Shown in pieces: positions 24,715 to 33,104 of a stretch of DNA of 64,000 nt. Each line of letters opens with the position of its first letter. Position 1 is the first letter of the stretch. Location of the stretch: positions 1,240,001 through 1,304,000 of the forward strand of contig CAVWCU010000001.1 of the NCBI GenBank assembly GCA_963753585.1, written 5' to 3'. This stretch comes from VRUE01 sp963753585. Lineage in GTDB: Bacteria; Actinomycetota; Thermoleophilia; Solirubrobacterales; 70-9. The position numbers and the translations under genes were made by a program. The notes under the pieces were generated by a model that searched no databases, was not told the origin of the DNA, and saw only the letters and a program-made list of their open reading frames with translations.

Positions 24715-24993
24715 ATGGACATCGCCGCCCTTTTCGGGGAGAACCTGGCGCGCTGCCGCAGGCGCGCGGACATGTCGCAGGAGGAGCTGGGCATCCGGGC
24801 CTCCCTCCACCGGACCGAGATCAGCCAGTTGGAGCGGGGGTTGCGCGTGGCCCGCATCGACACCCTGGTCAAGCTCGCCGGTGCGCTCGGCGTCTCTCCC
24901 GGCGAGCTGATCGAGGGAATCGACTGGAGCCCCGGCAGCACCACGACCGGGCAGTTCATGCTCGCACCGAAGACGGCGGCGGAGTTGAACTGA
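24715..24993 (+). CDS. XRE-family HTH regulator
   Basis: 92 residues. The HTH spans about residues 9-64: MSQEELGIRASLHRTEISQLERG then TLVKLAGALGVSPGELI. There is no effector domain, only a short tail. ATG 24715 (MDIAALFGENLARCRRRA) is chosen; ATG 24706, three codons upstream, is an alternative. It is divergent from vapBC and ends 1 nt from the stop of the convergent glycosyltransferase. Confidence 0.88.
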   Translation: MDIAALFGENLARCRRRADMSQEELGIRASLHRTEISQLERGLRVARIDTLVKLAGALGVSPGELIEGIDWSPGSTTTGQFMLAPKTAAELN

Positions 24994-24994
24994 C

Positions 24995-26191
24995 TCAGGT
25001 CGGGCCGAGCTTGGCGCCGGCCAGGTCGGCGTAGACGGCCGCGGTCTGCTCGGCGACGTCGTTCCAGTCGAAGCGGCGAAGGTGCTCGTAGGCTTCGGCG
25101 ACGAGGCTGCGGCCGAGCGCGTCGTCGGAGAGGACGCGGATCGCGACCTCGGCCAGCGCTTCGGGGTCGTGGGCACGGAAGCGCAGGCCGGCCTCCTCGT
25201 GCGGGACGACCTCGCGCAGGCCGCCGGTGTCGGCGACGATGCAGGGACAGCCGCTGGCCATCGCCTCCAGGGCGACGAGGCCGAAGGGCTCGTAGATCGA
25301 GGGGACCACGGTCAGGTCGGCGATCCGGTAGAGCGAGTGCAGCACGTCGTCGCCGATCCAGCCGAGGAAGGTCCCGTGCTCCATCAGCCCCAGCTCCTCG
25401 GCCTGTTTGTGCAGCTCGGCCTCGTGCGTGCCCGAGCCGGCGATCAGGAAGCGTGTCCCCGGCACCTCCTCGATCAGCCGCGGCATCGCCTCCAGGGCGA
25501 GCTGGAAGCCCTTCTCGTAGACGAGGCGGCCGATCAGCAGCACCAGCTTCTCCTCGGGGTCGGCGAACTCCGAGCGCAGCCGCGTCAGCTCCTCGGGATC
25601 CTGCGGCTGCAGGTCGTCGGGATCGATCCCGTTGGGGATCACCGAGATCCGCTCCTCCTCGACGCCGAAGATGTCGGCGACCTGCTCGCGCATGTAGTGG
25701 GAGCAGGCGATCACCCGGTCGGAGCGGTTGGTGATCCAGCGCTCGACCCCGTGGATGTAGGTCTGGGGATGCTCCTCAACCCAGCCCTGGTGGCGGCCGT
25801 GCTCGGTGGCGTGGATCGTCGTCACCAACGGTGCATCGAAGCGTTTGGCAAGGTGATCGCAGGCGTTGGCGACCAGCCAGTCGTGGCCGTGGACCAGGTC
25901 GAAGCTGTAGCGGTCGCCGAGCTCGACCCCGGCGGCGAGCATGTCGGAGTTCATCCGCTCGACCCAGGCGACGAACTCGCCCAGGTCGGTCGGCCGCTTT
26001 GGCTCGCGGATGCGGTGGATGAAGACACCGCCGCTGCGCTCCTCGGCCGGCGACTCCTCCCCGCCGCGGGTGATGACGTGGACCTCGACGTCGCGATCGA
26101 CCAGCGCCTCGGAGAGCTTGCGCACGTGGCGCGCCAGCCCGCCCTCGATCAGAGGCGGGTACTCCCAGGAGAGGATCAGGACACGGGTCAC
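24995..26191 (-). CDS. GT4 glycosyltransferase, glycogen/maltosyl type (Rv3032-like)
   Basis: 398 residues, GT-B fold. The N-terminal glycine loop is YPPLIEGGLARHVRKL; the C-terminal donor site has GRLVYEKGF and EPFGLVALEAM (E-x7-E). GTG 26191 overlaps the GH57 stop in GTGA, fixing the start. In mycobacteria, Rv3032 elongates alpha-1,4-glucan for methylglucose lipopolysaccharide, and the gene order here matches Rv3030-3031-3032. The product in this organism is inferred only. Confidence 0.87.
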   Translation of the reverse strand: MTRVLILSWEYPPLIEGGLARHVRKLSEALVDRDVEVHVITRGGEESPAEERSGGVFIHRIREPKRPTDLGEFVAWVERMNSDMLAAGVELGDRYSFDLVHGHDWLVANACDHLAKRFDAPLVTTIHATEHGRHQGWVEEHPQTYIHGVERWITNRSDRVIACSHYMREQVADIFGVEEERISVIPNGIDPDDLQPQDPEELTRLRSEFADPEEKLVLLIGRLVYEKGFQLALEAMPRLIEEVPGTRFLIAGSGTHEAELHKQAEELGLMEHGTFLGWIGDDVLHSLYRIADLTVVPSIYEPFGLVALEAMASGCPCIVADTGGLREVVPHEEAGLRFRAHDPEALAEVAIRVLSDDALGRSLVAEAYEHLRRFDWNDVAEQTAAVYADLAGAKLGPT

Positions 26192-27600
26192 GGTTGGAGG
26201 AGCGGCGAAAGGCTCAGGTCCGGGGCGAGTGCGCTCAGGCGCGGATCGGCGATGGCCGGGGAGTCTATGGCCTCCAGGGCAGCTTCGGAATGGAATATCG
26301 CCCGCTGGAAGGCGTAGTCCCCCGCCTGGCCGCGCTTGTCGAGGAAAGCCCAGTCGCTCGCCTGCGTCGCCAACAGCTCCCGCGCGGCCCGGATCGCGGC
26401 GCTGCCGCGCAGGCCGGCGGAGAGGGCCCGCAGCAGCCGCAGCTCCAGCCGCCGCGCCCCCCAGGCGAGGTCGGAGACCGCCAGCGAGTCCCAAGTGCTC
26501 AGGTCCTTGTCCTCACCCCAGGTGGACGCGGCAAGCGGCCGCTGCGCCGGCGGGTGCTCGGCGAGGGCCTCGGGGACGGTGAGCAGGCGGACCCCCGCGG
26601 CGTCGGCCCCGGCGAGTACCTCGCGCAGCCAGGTCGCGCCCTCCGACCACCAGTGGCCGAGCAGCTCGGTGTCGATCGCGAAGACGAGCAACCCGCGGCG
26701 GCCGCGCGAATCGGCGAACTCGCGCAGGCGGTGAGCGGCGGCGGTGAGGAACTCCCCCGCCTGGCGGCGTGCCGCCGCCTCGCCGGCGGCGGGGTCGTAG
26801 CCGCCGCCGCCGACCTTCCAGATGCGCACGCCGCGCAGCGATTTGCCGGCGAACTGGGCATGCGCGGGGTCGGAGGGGTAGCCCTCGAGCGACCAGAGCC
26901 ATTGGATCGCCTCCCAGTCGATCGGCATGGCGACGGGCCCCGCCTCGGTGGCAACGGGATCCAGCGCGTCCAGGGGCCCCCGGTGGGCACTCTGGTCGAC
27001 GCAGAACCAGCGGACCCCCGTTTCTGCCAGGCGCCACTCGAGACCAGGGACATAGGCGCACTCGGGCAGCCAGAACCCCCCGTCCCAGCCAAACCGCCGC
27101 CGGTGCGAGCGGATGCCGGCGTCGAGCTGCAACCGCAATCCCTCTCGGGTCGCCAGCAACGGCAGCACCGCATGGGTCGCCGACGACGCCGCAAGCGCGA
27201 CACGGCCCTCCCCCGCCGCGGACTGAAACGCACGCAGCGGGTCCCCCCCGTGCCCGTCGAGCAGCTCGAGCGCGTGCCGGTAGCGGGCCAGCTCCCCCTC
27301 GCAGGCGTCGCGGCACTCGGCCGGCACCTCCGGCGCGTCCTGCTCGGCCGCCCCGATCCTCCACTCGACCAGGAACCGGCGCAGCCTCTCGGCGACCCCA
27401 GGGTCCTCCAGCTGGTCCGCCAGCACCGGGGTGATGGTCATCGTCAGCTTCTCGGCAACCTCCAGCACCGGCAGGTAGGAGCGGATCACCGCGTCGAACA
27501 ACCACTCCTCTCCGAAGGGGTACGTCCCGAAGCCCTCCACGTACGGCATGTGGGAGTGCAGGACGATCGCGAGATCGCCGGCGCTGCCCTCAGGGGGCAT
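26188..27600 (-). CDS. GH57 family 1,4-alpha-glucan branching enzyme (Rv3031-like)
   Basis: 470 residues. GH57 motifs in order: IVLHSHMPYVEG, the nucleophile Glu180 in FWLPECAY, and Asp310 in FAIDTELLGHWW. The helical C-terminal DUF1957 part follows. It would make alpha-1,6 branches in alpha-glucan. ATG 27600 is preferred to the TTG 12 nt upstream, and overlaps the methyltransferase stop by 11 nt. It is the middle gene of the methyltransferase-GH57-GT4 trio. Confidence 0.9.
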   Translation of the reverse strand: MPPEGSAGDLAIVLHSHMPYVEGFGTYPFGEEWLFDAVIRSYLPVLEVAEKLTMTITPVLADQLEDPGVAERLRRFLVEWRIGAAEQDAPEVPAECRDACEGELARYRHALELLDGHGGDPLRAFQSAAGEGRVALAASSATHAVLPLLATREGLRLQLDAGIRSHRRRFGWDGGFWLPECAYVPGLEWRLAETGVRWFCVDQSAHRGPLDALDPVATEAGPVAMPIDWEAIQWLWSLEGYPSDPAHAQFAGKSLRGVRIWKVGGGGYDPAAGEAAARRQAGEFLTAAAHRLREFADSRGRRGLLVFAIDTELLGHWWSEGATWLREVLAGADAAGVRLLTVPEALAEHPPAQRPLAASTWGEDKDLSTWDSLAVSDLAWGARRLELRLLRALSAGLRGSAAIRAARELLATQASDWAFLDKRGQAGDYAFQRAIFHSEAALEAIDSPAIADPRLSALAPDLSLSPLLQP

Positions 27601-28354
27601 GGCAGACGGCAAGGAAATCCAGAGCCCGGTCGAGATCGCCTTGCCGGAGCTCGAAGTCCGAGGCGGCGATCGCCGGGGTGAAGCGGTCGTAGAACGGCTT
27701 GGTCAGGCGCAGCGCCTTGTGGACGTGGTCCCAGCCGAGCTTGATCGCGATTTCGTGCGCGCGCAGCTTGCGGGCGTGGAAGAGACCGAGCAGCTCTACC
27801 CGCGGGAAGTGGCTCTCGCAGAGCTGGCGGAACTCCTCGGCTCGGTACTCGTGCACGTGCCAGGGATTGTCGGACTTCTCCGCCCCCGGTGGCGCGAGCG
27901 TCAGCAGGTTGGGCGTCGAGACGTAGGCGACTCCGCCCGGATCCAGCATCGACTTGAAGTGCTCGAGGATCGCGCCCGCATCCTGCACGTGCTCGATCGT
28001 CTGCAGGAAGACGACGGCGTCGCAGGGCTCGGAGAAGCTCTCGACCAGGTCGCGCTCGAAGCGCAGGTTGGGGCGCACGTAGCGCAGGCGCGCGTGCTCG
28101 TGCGCCTCGGGATTGGCGTCGACGCCGACCGCGCTCGACGCCGCGCCGGCGAGGACGTCGGAGCCGTAGCCCTCGCCGCAGGCCATGTCGACCACTCGCC
28201 GGCCCCCGACCCGCGCCGCGATCCACTCGTAGACGACGAGGTGACGCCGGTACCAGTAGTTCTCCTCGGGCACGTCGGGCAGCGTGCGCTCGCCGGTCAG
28301 CGGCAGCGGCGGCACCCCCTCGGGCTGGTTTTCCTGGACGTACTCGCGCTCCAC
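27590..28354 (-). CDS. SAM-dependent methyltransferase of the alpha-glucan trio (Rv3030-like)
   Basis: 254 residues, class I fold. Motif I is VVDMACGEGYGSDVL, then VGVDANPEA and the post-motif LQTIEHVQDAGAIL. The open frame runs far upstream, but the start is taken at GTG 28354 (VEREYVQENQPEG). Its place before GH57 and GT4 suggests 6-O-methylation of glucan by analogy with mycobacterial MGLP biosynthesis. The sequence alone shows only that it is a methyltransferase. Confidence 0.85.
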   Translation of the reverse strand: MEREYVQENQPEGVPPLPLTGERTLPDVPEENYWYRRHLVVYEWIAARVGGRRVVDMACGEGYGSDVLAGAASSAVGVDANPEAHEHARLRYVRPNLRFERDLVESFSEPCDAVVFLQTIEHVQDAGAILEHFKSMLDPGGVAYVSTPNLLTLAPPGAEKSDNPWHVHEYRAEEFRQLCESHFPRVELLGLFHARKLRAHEIAIKLGWDHVHKALRLTKPFYDRFTPAIAASDFELRQGDLDRALDFLAVCHAP

Positions 28355-28384
28355 GGACTGGGACCGTATTGTTCCCGGGCTCCG

Positions 28385-29302
28385 ATGCCGGCCTCCCCCA
28401 CCGCCACCCCGGAGCACATCAAGGACGTCAACACCCGCTACCACGACGCGGCCGCCCACGAATACGACGCCAAGTGGGGCATCGACTTCGGCGACACCGG
28501 ACAGGAGCAGGTGCGCGCGAAGCTGGTCAAGGCGCTGGGGGGACGCGACGGCCAGAGCTTCGGCGCCGGGCTGGAGATCGGCTCCGGCACCGGCTACTTC
28601 TCGCTCAACCTGCTGCAGCTCGGCGTGATCGAGAGCCTCACCGCGACCGACATCTCGCCAGGGATGCTGGAGCGACTGACGAAGACCGCCGAGGGCCTGG
28701 GCCTCGAGGTCGAGACGGTCGAGACCGAGGCCGAGGAGCTGCCCTTCGAGGACGAGAGCTTCGACCTCGTCTTCGGCCACGCGGTCCTGCACCACATCCC
28801 CGATCTCGACAAGGCCTTCGCCGAATTCCGCCGCGTGCTGCGCCCGGGCGGAGCGATCGCCTTCGCCGGCGAGCCCTCCCGCTACGGCGACCGCCTCGCC
28901 GCCCTGCCGAAGCGGACCGGACTGCTCGTGGCACCCACCTGGCGCCGCCTGATCCGGGCGCAACCCCGCGCGATCGCCGAGGCCGAGCAGTCCGAGGGCC
29001 ACAGCCTCGAGGGCGAGGTCGACGTGCACGCCTTCGCCCCCGCCGACCTGCGGCGCCTGCTGCGCGACGCCGGCTTCGAGGACCGCCACGTCGGCGGCGA
29101 GGAGCTGCTCGCCAACGCCTGGGGCTGGGGACTGCGAACGGTCGAGGCAAGCGCCGAGCCCGAATCGGTCTCCTGGAAGTGGCGCAACTTCGCCTTCCGC
29201 AGCTACATCGCCCTGCAGAAGGTCGACAGCCGCCTGCTCGAGCCCCACCTCCCGGCCGAGCTCTTCTACAACCTGCTCGCCTCCGGCCGCAAGCCGGCCT
29301 AG
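28385..29302 (+). CDS. Class I SAM-dependent methyltransferase
   Basis: 305 residues. SAM motifs are GLEIGSGTGYFSLNLL and TATDISPGML, then FGHAVLHHIPDLDKAFAEF of the UbiE/Methyltransf_11 type. The ~90-residue C-terminal tail is not part of the core. ATG 28385 lies 30 nt from the divergent glucan methyltransferase start, so the promoters overlap. The substrate is unknown. Confidence 0.87.
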   Translation: MPASPTATPEHIKDVNTRYHDAAAHEYDAKWGIDFGDTGQEQVRAKLVKALGGRDGQSFGAGLEIGSGTGYFSLNLLQLGVIESLTATDISPGMLERLTKTAEGLGLEVETVETEAEELPFEDESFDLVFGHAVLHHIPDLDKAFAEFRRVLRPGGAIAFAGEPSRYGDRLAALPKRTGLLVAPTWRRLIRAQPRAIAEAEQSEGHSLEGEVDVHAFAPADLRRLLRDAGFEDRHVGGEELLANAWGWGLRTVEASAEPESVSWKWRNFAFRSYIALQKVDSRLLEPHLPAELFYNLLASGRKPA

Positions 29303-30420
29303 TCGGCGGCGCCCCGCTCGCCGCGGCGCACGCGGTAGAGCTTGCAGCGGGATTCGAAGCCCTTGAGGCGGCGCTCGCCCGCGAAGGAGTACTCGAAGGC
29401 GTCGGGGGCTGCGTCCCTGGCATCGCGGTCGACGAGGACGCTGCCCGGCTTGGCGATTCCGGTGATGCGGCTGGCGAGGTTGACTGGGCGGCCGTAGTAG
29501 TCGCCGGTCTGGGCGAGCGCGTGACCGCGGGCGATGCCGGCGCGCAGGCTTGGGAACTCCTCGCCCTCTTCCTCGGACGCCTCGACCAGGCGCAGCGCCG
29601 CGCCGGTCATCGCCTCGGCATCGGGCGATACCAGCATCGCCGCGTCGCCGATCGTCTTCACCAGGCGCACGGGCGGCTCGGCCACCGCGCTCGCCATCTC
29701 CTCCAGCCGGCCGGCGACGAGGCCGAGCTCTTCCGGCGCTATCTCCTCGCCGAGCTTGGTGAAGCCGACCAGGTCGGCGAAGCAGACCGAGACCTCGGCG
29801 GTGGCACCCAGCTCGCCCGAGGCGAGGTCGGCGGTGCCGATCACGTCGCGGCGGATCTGCTCGAGCAGGTGGGCACGCTGGGCGTAGAGCAGGGTCGGCT
29901 CGAAGATCGGCAGCATGTGCTCGGCGGCGGCGGCAAAGCGCAGGGCCAGGTCGCGCTCGGTGTCGCCCGGCTGCATCAGCGTGCGCCGGATCAGCTCGCG
30001 GTTCGCGTCGGCGACCCGGGCCGTGCCCATGCCGATCGTCCGCGCCACCTGGATGATCCCGTCCTCGGGAAGGCCGGCGTCGAGGAAGGCCTTGACCCGG
30101 CGGGCGGCGTCGAGATCGGCCTCGTTCAGCGCCCGCTCGTCGGGATCCGGATAGGGCAGCCCCAGCGCCGAGCTGGCGCGCTGCAGGAGGTCGAGGTCGC
30201 CGCCGGAGAGCTCGGCGATCTCGCGCGGCGTGTAACGGGCGCCGTCGCCGGCGATGCCGCGCTCGACCGGGAGCAGCGTGAGCCGGCCGGCCGCGACCGC
30301 TTCCCGAAGCTCCTCCAGCGGAACGCCTTCGCCGGCCAGCTGCTCGAGCAGGGCCAGGCGATCGTCGCGCGCCTCGCCTTCGACGCCTTCCAGCAGCCCC
30401 TCAGCCTCGAAATCGATCAT
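29299..30420 (-). CDS. Class III adenylate/guanylate cyclase with Rv1264-like regulatory domain
   Basis: 373 residues. The C-terminal cyclase domain has metal aspartates D216 (VCFADLVGF) and D259 (VKTIGDAAM), with K255 as base-recognition lysine and the transition-state motif RPVNLASRI. The N-terminal ~190 helical residues resemble the autoinhibitory domain of mycobacterial Rv1264 (pH-responsive). It predicts cAMP synthesis under allosteric control. ATG 30420 is chosen because the upstream frame has no homology. Confidence 0.86.
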   Translation of the reverse strand: MIDFEAEGLLEGVEGEARDDRLALLEQLAGEGVPLEELREAVAAGRLTLLPVERGIAGDGARYTPREIAELSGGDLDLLQRASSALGLPYPDPDERALNEADLDAARRVKAFLDAGLPEDGIIQVARTIGMGTARVADANRELIRRTLMQPGDTERDLALRFAAAAEHMLPIFEPTLLYAQRAHLLEQIRRDVIGTADLASGELGATAEVSVCFADLVGFTKLGEEIAPEELGLVAGRLEEMASAVAEPPVRLVKTIGDAAMLVSPDAEAMTGAALRLVEASEEEGEEFPSLRAGIARGHALAQTGDYYGRPVNLASRITGIAKPGSVLVDRDARDAAPDAFEYSFAGERRLKGFESRCKLYRVRRGERGAAD

Positions 30421-30463
30421 GCCCTTGCCACCATATTCGGCGTACCGCCGAGCAAAGTGACAA

Positions 30464-31970
30464 TCACACGGTTGCGACGGCGCCACCACGCCGCGGATCG
30501 CCGCCACCGCTGAGCGCGCCTGTGGATGGATCGCGGGCCACCGCCTGCACGCCGCCGAAGAAGAGGTTGATCGCCGGGCGGCGCAGGACCGGCACGCCGC
30601 GGGCCTCGATCCGGGCCAGGGCCTCCTCCTCGATCCCCGGCTCGGCCTGGACCACGCCGGCCTCGAAATGCAGGCGCGGCGCCCGTACCGCCTCCTCGGC
30701 CGCCATCCCCTGCTCGATCGCGCGCACGATCGTCTGCAAGATCGCCGAGCGGATCCGGTTCGAGCCGGCGCTACCGAGCCCAAGCGCGATCTCGCCGTCG
30801 CGCAGGACCACGGTCGGCGCCATCATCGAGGGCACGCGGCGGCCGGGGGCGATCGCGTGGAAGCCGAGCGGGTTCAGGTCCTCCTCGCCGAGCATGTTGT
30901 TGAGGATCACACCGGTGCCGGGGACGAGCACTCCCGAGCCGGAGCCGTTGGAGCAGGTGACGCTGGCGCACATCCCGTCGCCGTCGAGCACCGAGATGTG
31001 GGTGGTCGAGCCGAGCAGGTCTCCGGCCGCGAGGTCGAGGCTGCCGGGCTCGAGCAGGCTCGCCTCCAGCCCCTCCCCGTAGAGAGCCTCGGCGAAGGCC
31101 TCGCCGCGGGCGTCGTTGGCGGCACCCATCGCGGCGACGAGCTGCTCGGGCCCGCTGCGCTCCCCCAGCCGCTCGAGCAGACCGAGGCAGTAGGCGATCA
31201 GGATGCCGCCCGAGGAGGGCGGCGGGTTGGTCAGCACCTCGGCGCCGCGGAAGGCGGTGCGTATCGGCCGGCGCTCGATCGCCTCGTAGCCGGCCAGGTC
31301 CCCCCGCCCGAGCGTGCCGCCGTGCTCGAGTCACAAAGTCGCTCAATGCCGCCGCGACCTCACCGCGGTAGAAGGTCGCCGAACCCTCGGCGGCGAAGCG
31401 TTCGAGTGCCCCGGCAAGCTCCCCGAAGCGGAAGAGATCGCCCTCGCGCAGGGTCCTCCCCGCCGGTGCGTAGAGCTCGCGCGTGCCCTCGAGCCGGGCG
31501 TGGATCGGCTCGAGGATGTCGAGGATGTAGGCCTGCTCGGCGTTGACTGGCGCGCCCTCCCGGGCGAGCCGCACCGCCGGCTTGACGAGCTCGGCCAGCG
31601 GAGCCGTTCCGAACCGCGCCAGGGCCTGCTCGAGCCCCGCAGCCGTCCCCGGCACACCGCAGGAGGCGGGTCCGACGTAGAACGTCTGCACCGTCTCGGC
31701 ATCGAAGTGGACGGGGACCGGAGCCAGCTCCGCCCCCCGCTCGACCCCGTCTACTCCGGGCGCGGCGACGAAGAAGTCGAGCAGCACCGTCTCCTCGCCG
31801 CGGTGGACCATCATGAAGCCACCGGCCCCGAAGCCGGTCAGCGGGCTCTCGGCGGCGAAGGAGGCGAGCACGGCGCAGACCGCGGCGTCGACCGCGTTGC
31901 CGCCTGCGCGCAGGACGTCGGCCCCCGCCTCGGCGGTGAGTGGGTGCCCCGCGGCGACGACCCCGCTCAT
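30464..31970 (-). CDS. ggt: Gamma-glutamyltransferase, frameshifted once in this assembly
   Basis: About 501 residues when joined. The N-part from ATG 31970 (MSGVVAAGHPLTAEAGADVL) runs to ALSDFV near 31331. An extra base there (gtg act c gag cac) shifts the frame, and homology resumes as EHGGTLGRGDLAGYEA into LTNPPPSSGGILIAY. The catalytic Thr that starts the mature small subunit is in GSTTHISVLDG. The total length 1507 nt is 3n+1, consistent with one inserted base. It cleaves glutathione or transfers gamma-glutamyl groups. It follows ftsZ by 10 nt. Confidence 0.85.
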
Positions 31971-31980
31971 GGGGCGGGCT

Positions 31981-33104
31981 CTAGCCCGGGAGGAACTCTG
32001 GGACTTCGAGCCGCCGAGCTCGCCGGCCTTCTCGGAGCGTGGCGGGCGGCCTCGGCCGCTGTCCGCCGTGCGGCGGATCGTCGGCTCGGCGACGTTCCGC
32101 CTCGGCGCCGCACGGCCGTCGAAGCGGGTCGCGACGACCGTCACCCAAACCTGGTCCTTGAGCTCCTCGTCGACGTTGGCGCCGAAGATGATGTTGGCGT
32201 CGGGGTGGGCCGCTTCGCCGACGAGCTTTGCGGCCTCGCTGACCTCGACCAGGGAGAGGTCGGCACCGCCGGTGATCGAGAGCAGGATCGCCCGCGCGCC
32301 CTCCATCGAGGTCTCGAGCAGGGGCGAGGAAATCGCTTTTTCGGCCGCCAGCACCGCCCGCTCGTTGCCGTGGCCCATGCCGATGCCGAGCAGCGCCCGG
32401 CCGGCTTCGGACATGATCGTGCGCACGTCGGCGAAGTCGAGGTTGATCACGGCAGGGAGGGTGACCAGGTCGGAAATGCCCTGGACGCCCTGGCGCAGGA
32501 CGTCGTCGGCGACCTGGAAGGCCTCGACCATCGAGGTCTGCTGGTCGAGCACCTCGAGCAGGCGGTCGTTGGGGACGACGATCAGGGTGTCGACCTCGGC
32601 CGCCAGTTCCTCGATGCCCTTGTTGGCCTGGTTGCCGCGGCGGCTGCCCTCGAAGCTGAACGGCTTGGTGACGATGCCGACCGTGAGCGCGCCGACCTCG
32701 CGGGCGAGGCGGGCGATGACCGGGGCGGCGCCCGTGCCGGTGCCGCCGCCGGCGCCGGCGGCGACGAAGACCATGTCGGAGCCCTTCAGCAGGCGCTTGA
32801 TCTTGTCCTGCTCCTCGAAGGCGGAACGGTGGCCGAGCTCGGGGTCGGCGCCGGCGCCGAGGCCGCGCGTCTGCTCTTCGCCGATGTGGACGGTGACGTC
32901 GGCCATGCAGAGCTGCAGCGACTGAAGGTCGGTGTTGACCGCCATGAACTCGACCCCGGGGATCCGGGCCTCGACCATGCGGTTGACGGCATTGACGCCA
33001 CCGCCGCCAACGCCAACGACACGAATTACCGGCTGGTGGGGCTCACCGCTCCCCGGCGGCTCGTACTCCGGCTCCTCCCGCCCGTACCGAGGAGCTTCGA
33101 CCAC
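31981..33104 (-). CDS. ftsZ: Cell division protein FtsZ, one-base deletion near the C-terminus
   Basis: Tubulin-like GTPase forming the Z-ring. The N-terminal GTP loop is VGVGGGGVNAVNRM and the tubulin signature is GGGTGTGAAP. As written the frame misses its stop and reads into ggt. In the next frame the DNA encodes LEVPEFLPG then TAG (31983-31981), exactly the conserved FtsZ C-terminal peptide. One missing G in ggcgg(g)ctcg near 32015 restores it; the length 1124 nt is 3n-1. Start GTG 33104 overlaps the parA-like 3' end by 62 nt. GTPase residues are intact. Confidence 0.95.

Noticed and set aside
30771..33104. Single ORF joining FtsZ and gamma-glutamyltransferase as a natural fusion
   Set aside because: The conserved FtsZ end LEVPEFLPG and a stop are present in the neighbouring frame, and ggt has its own start. 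A one-base deletion explains the fusion.
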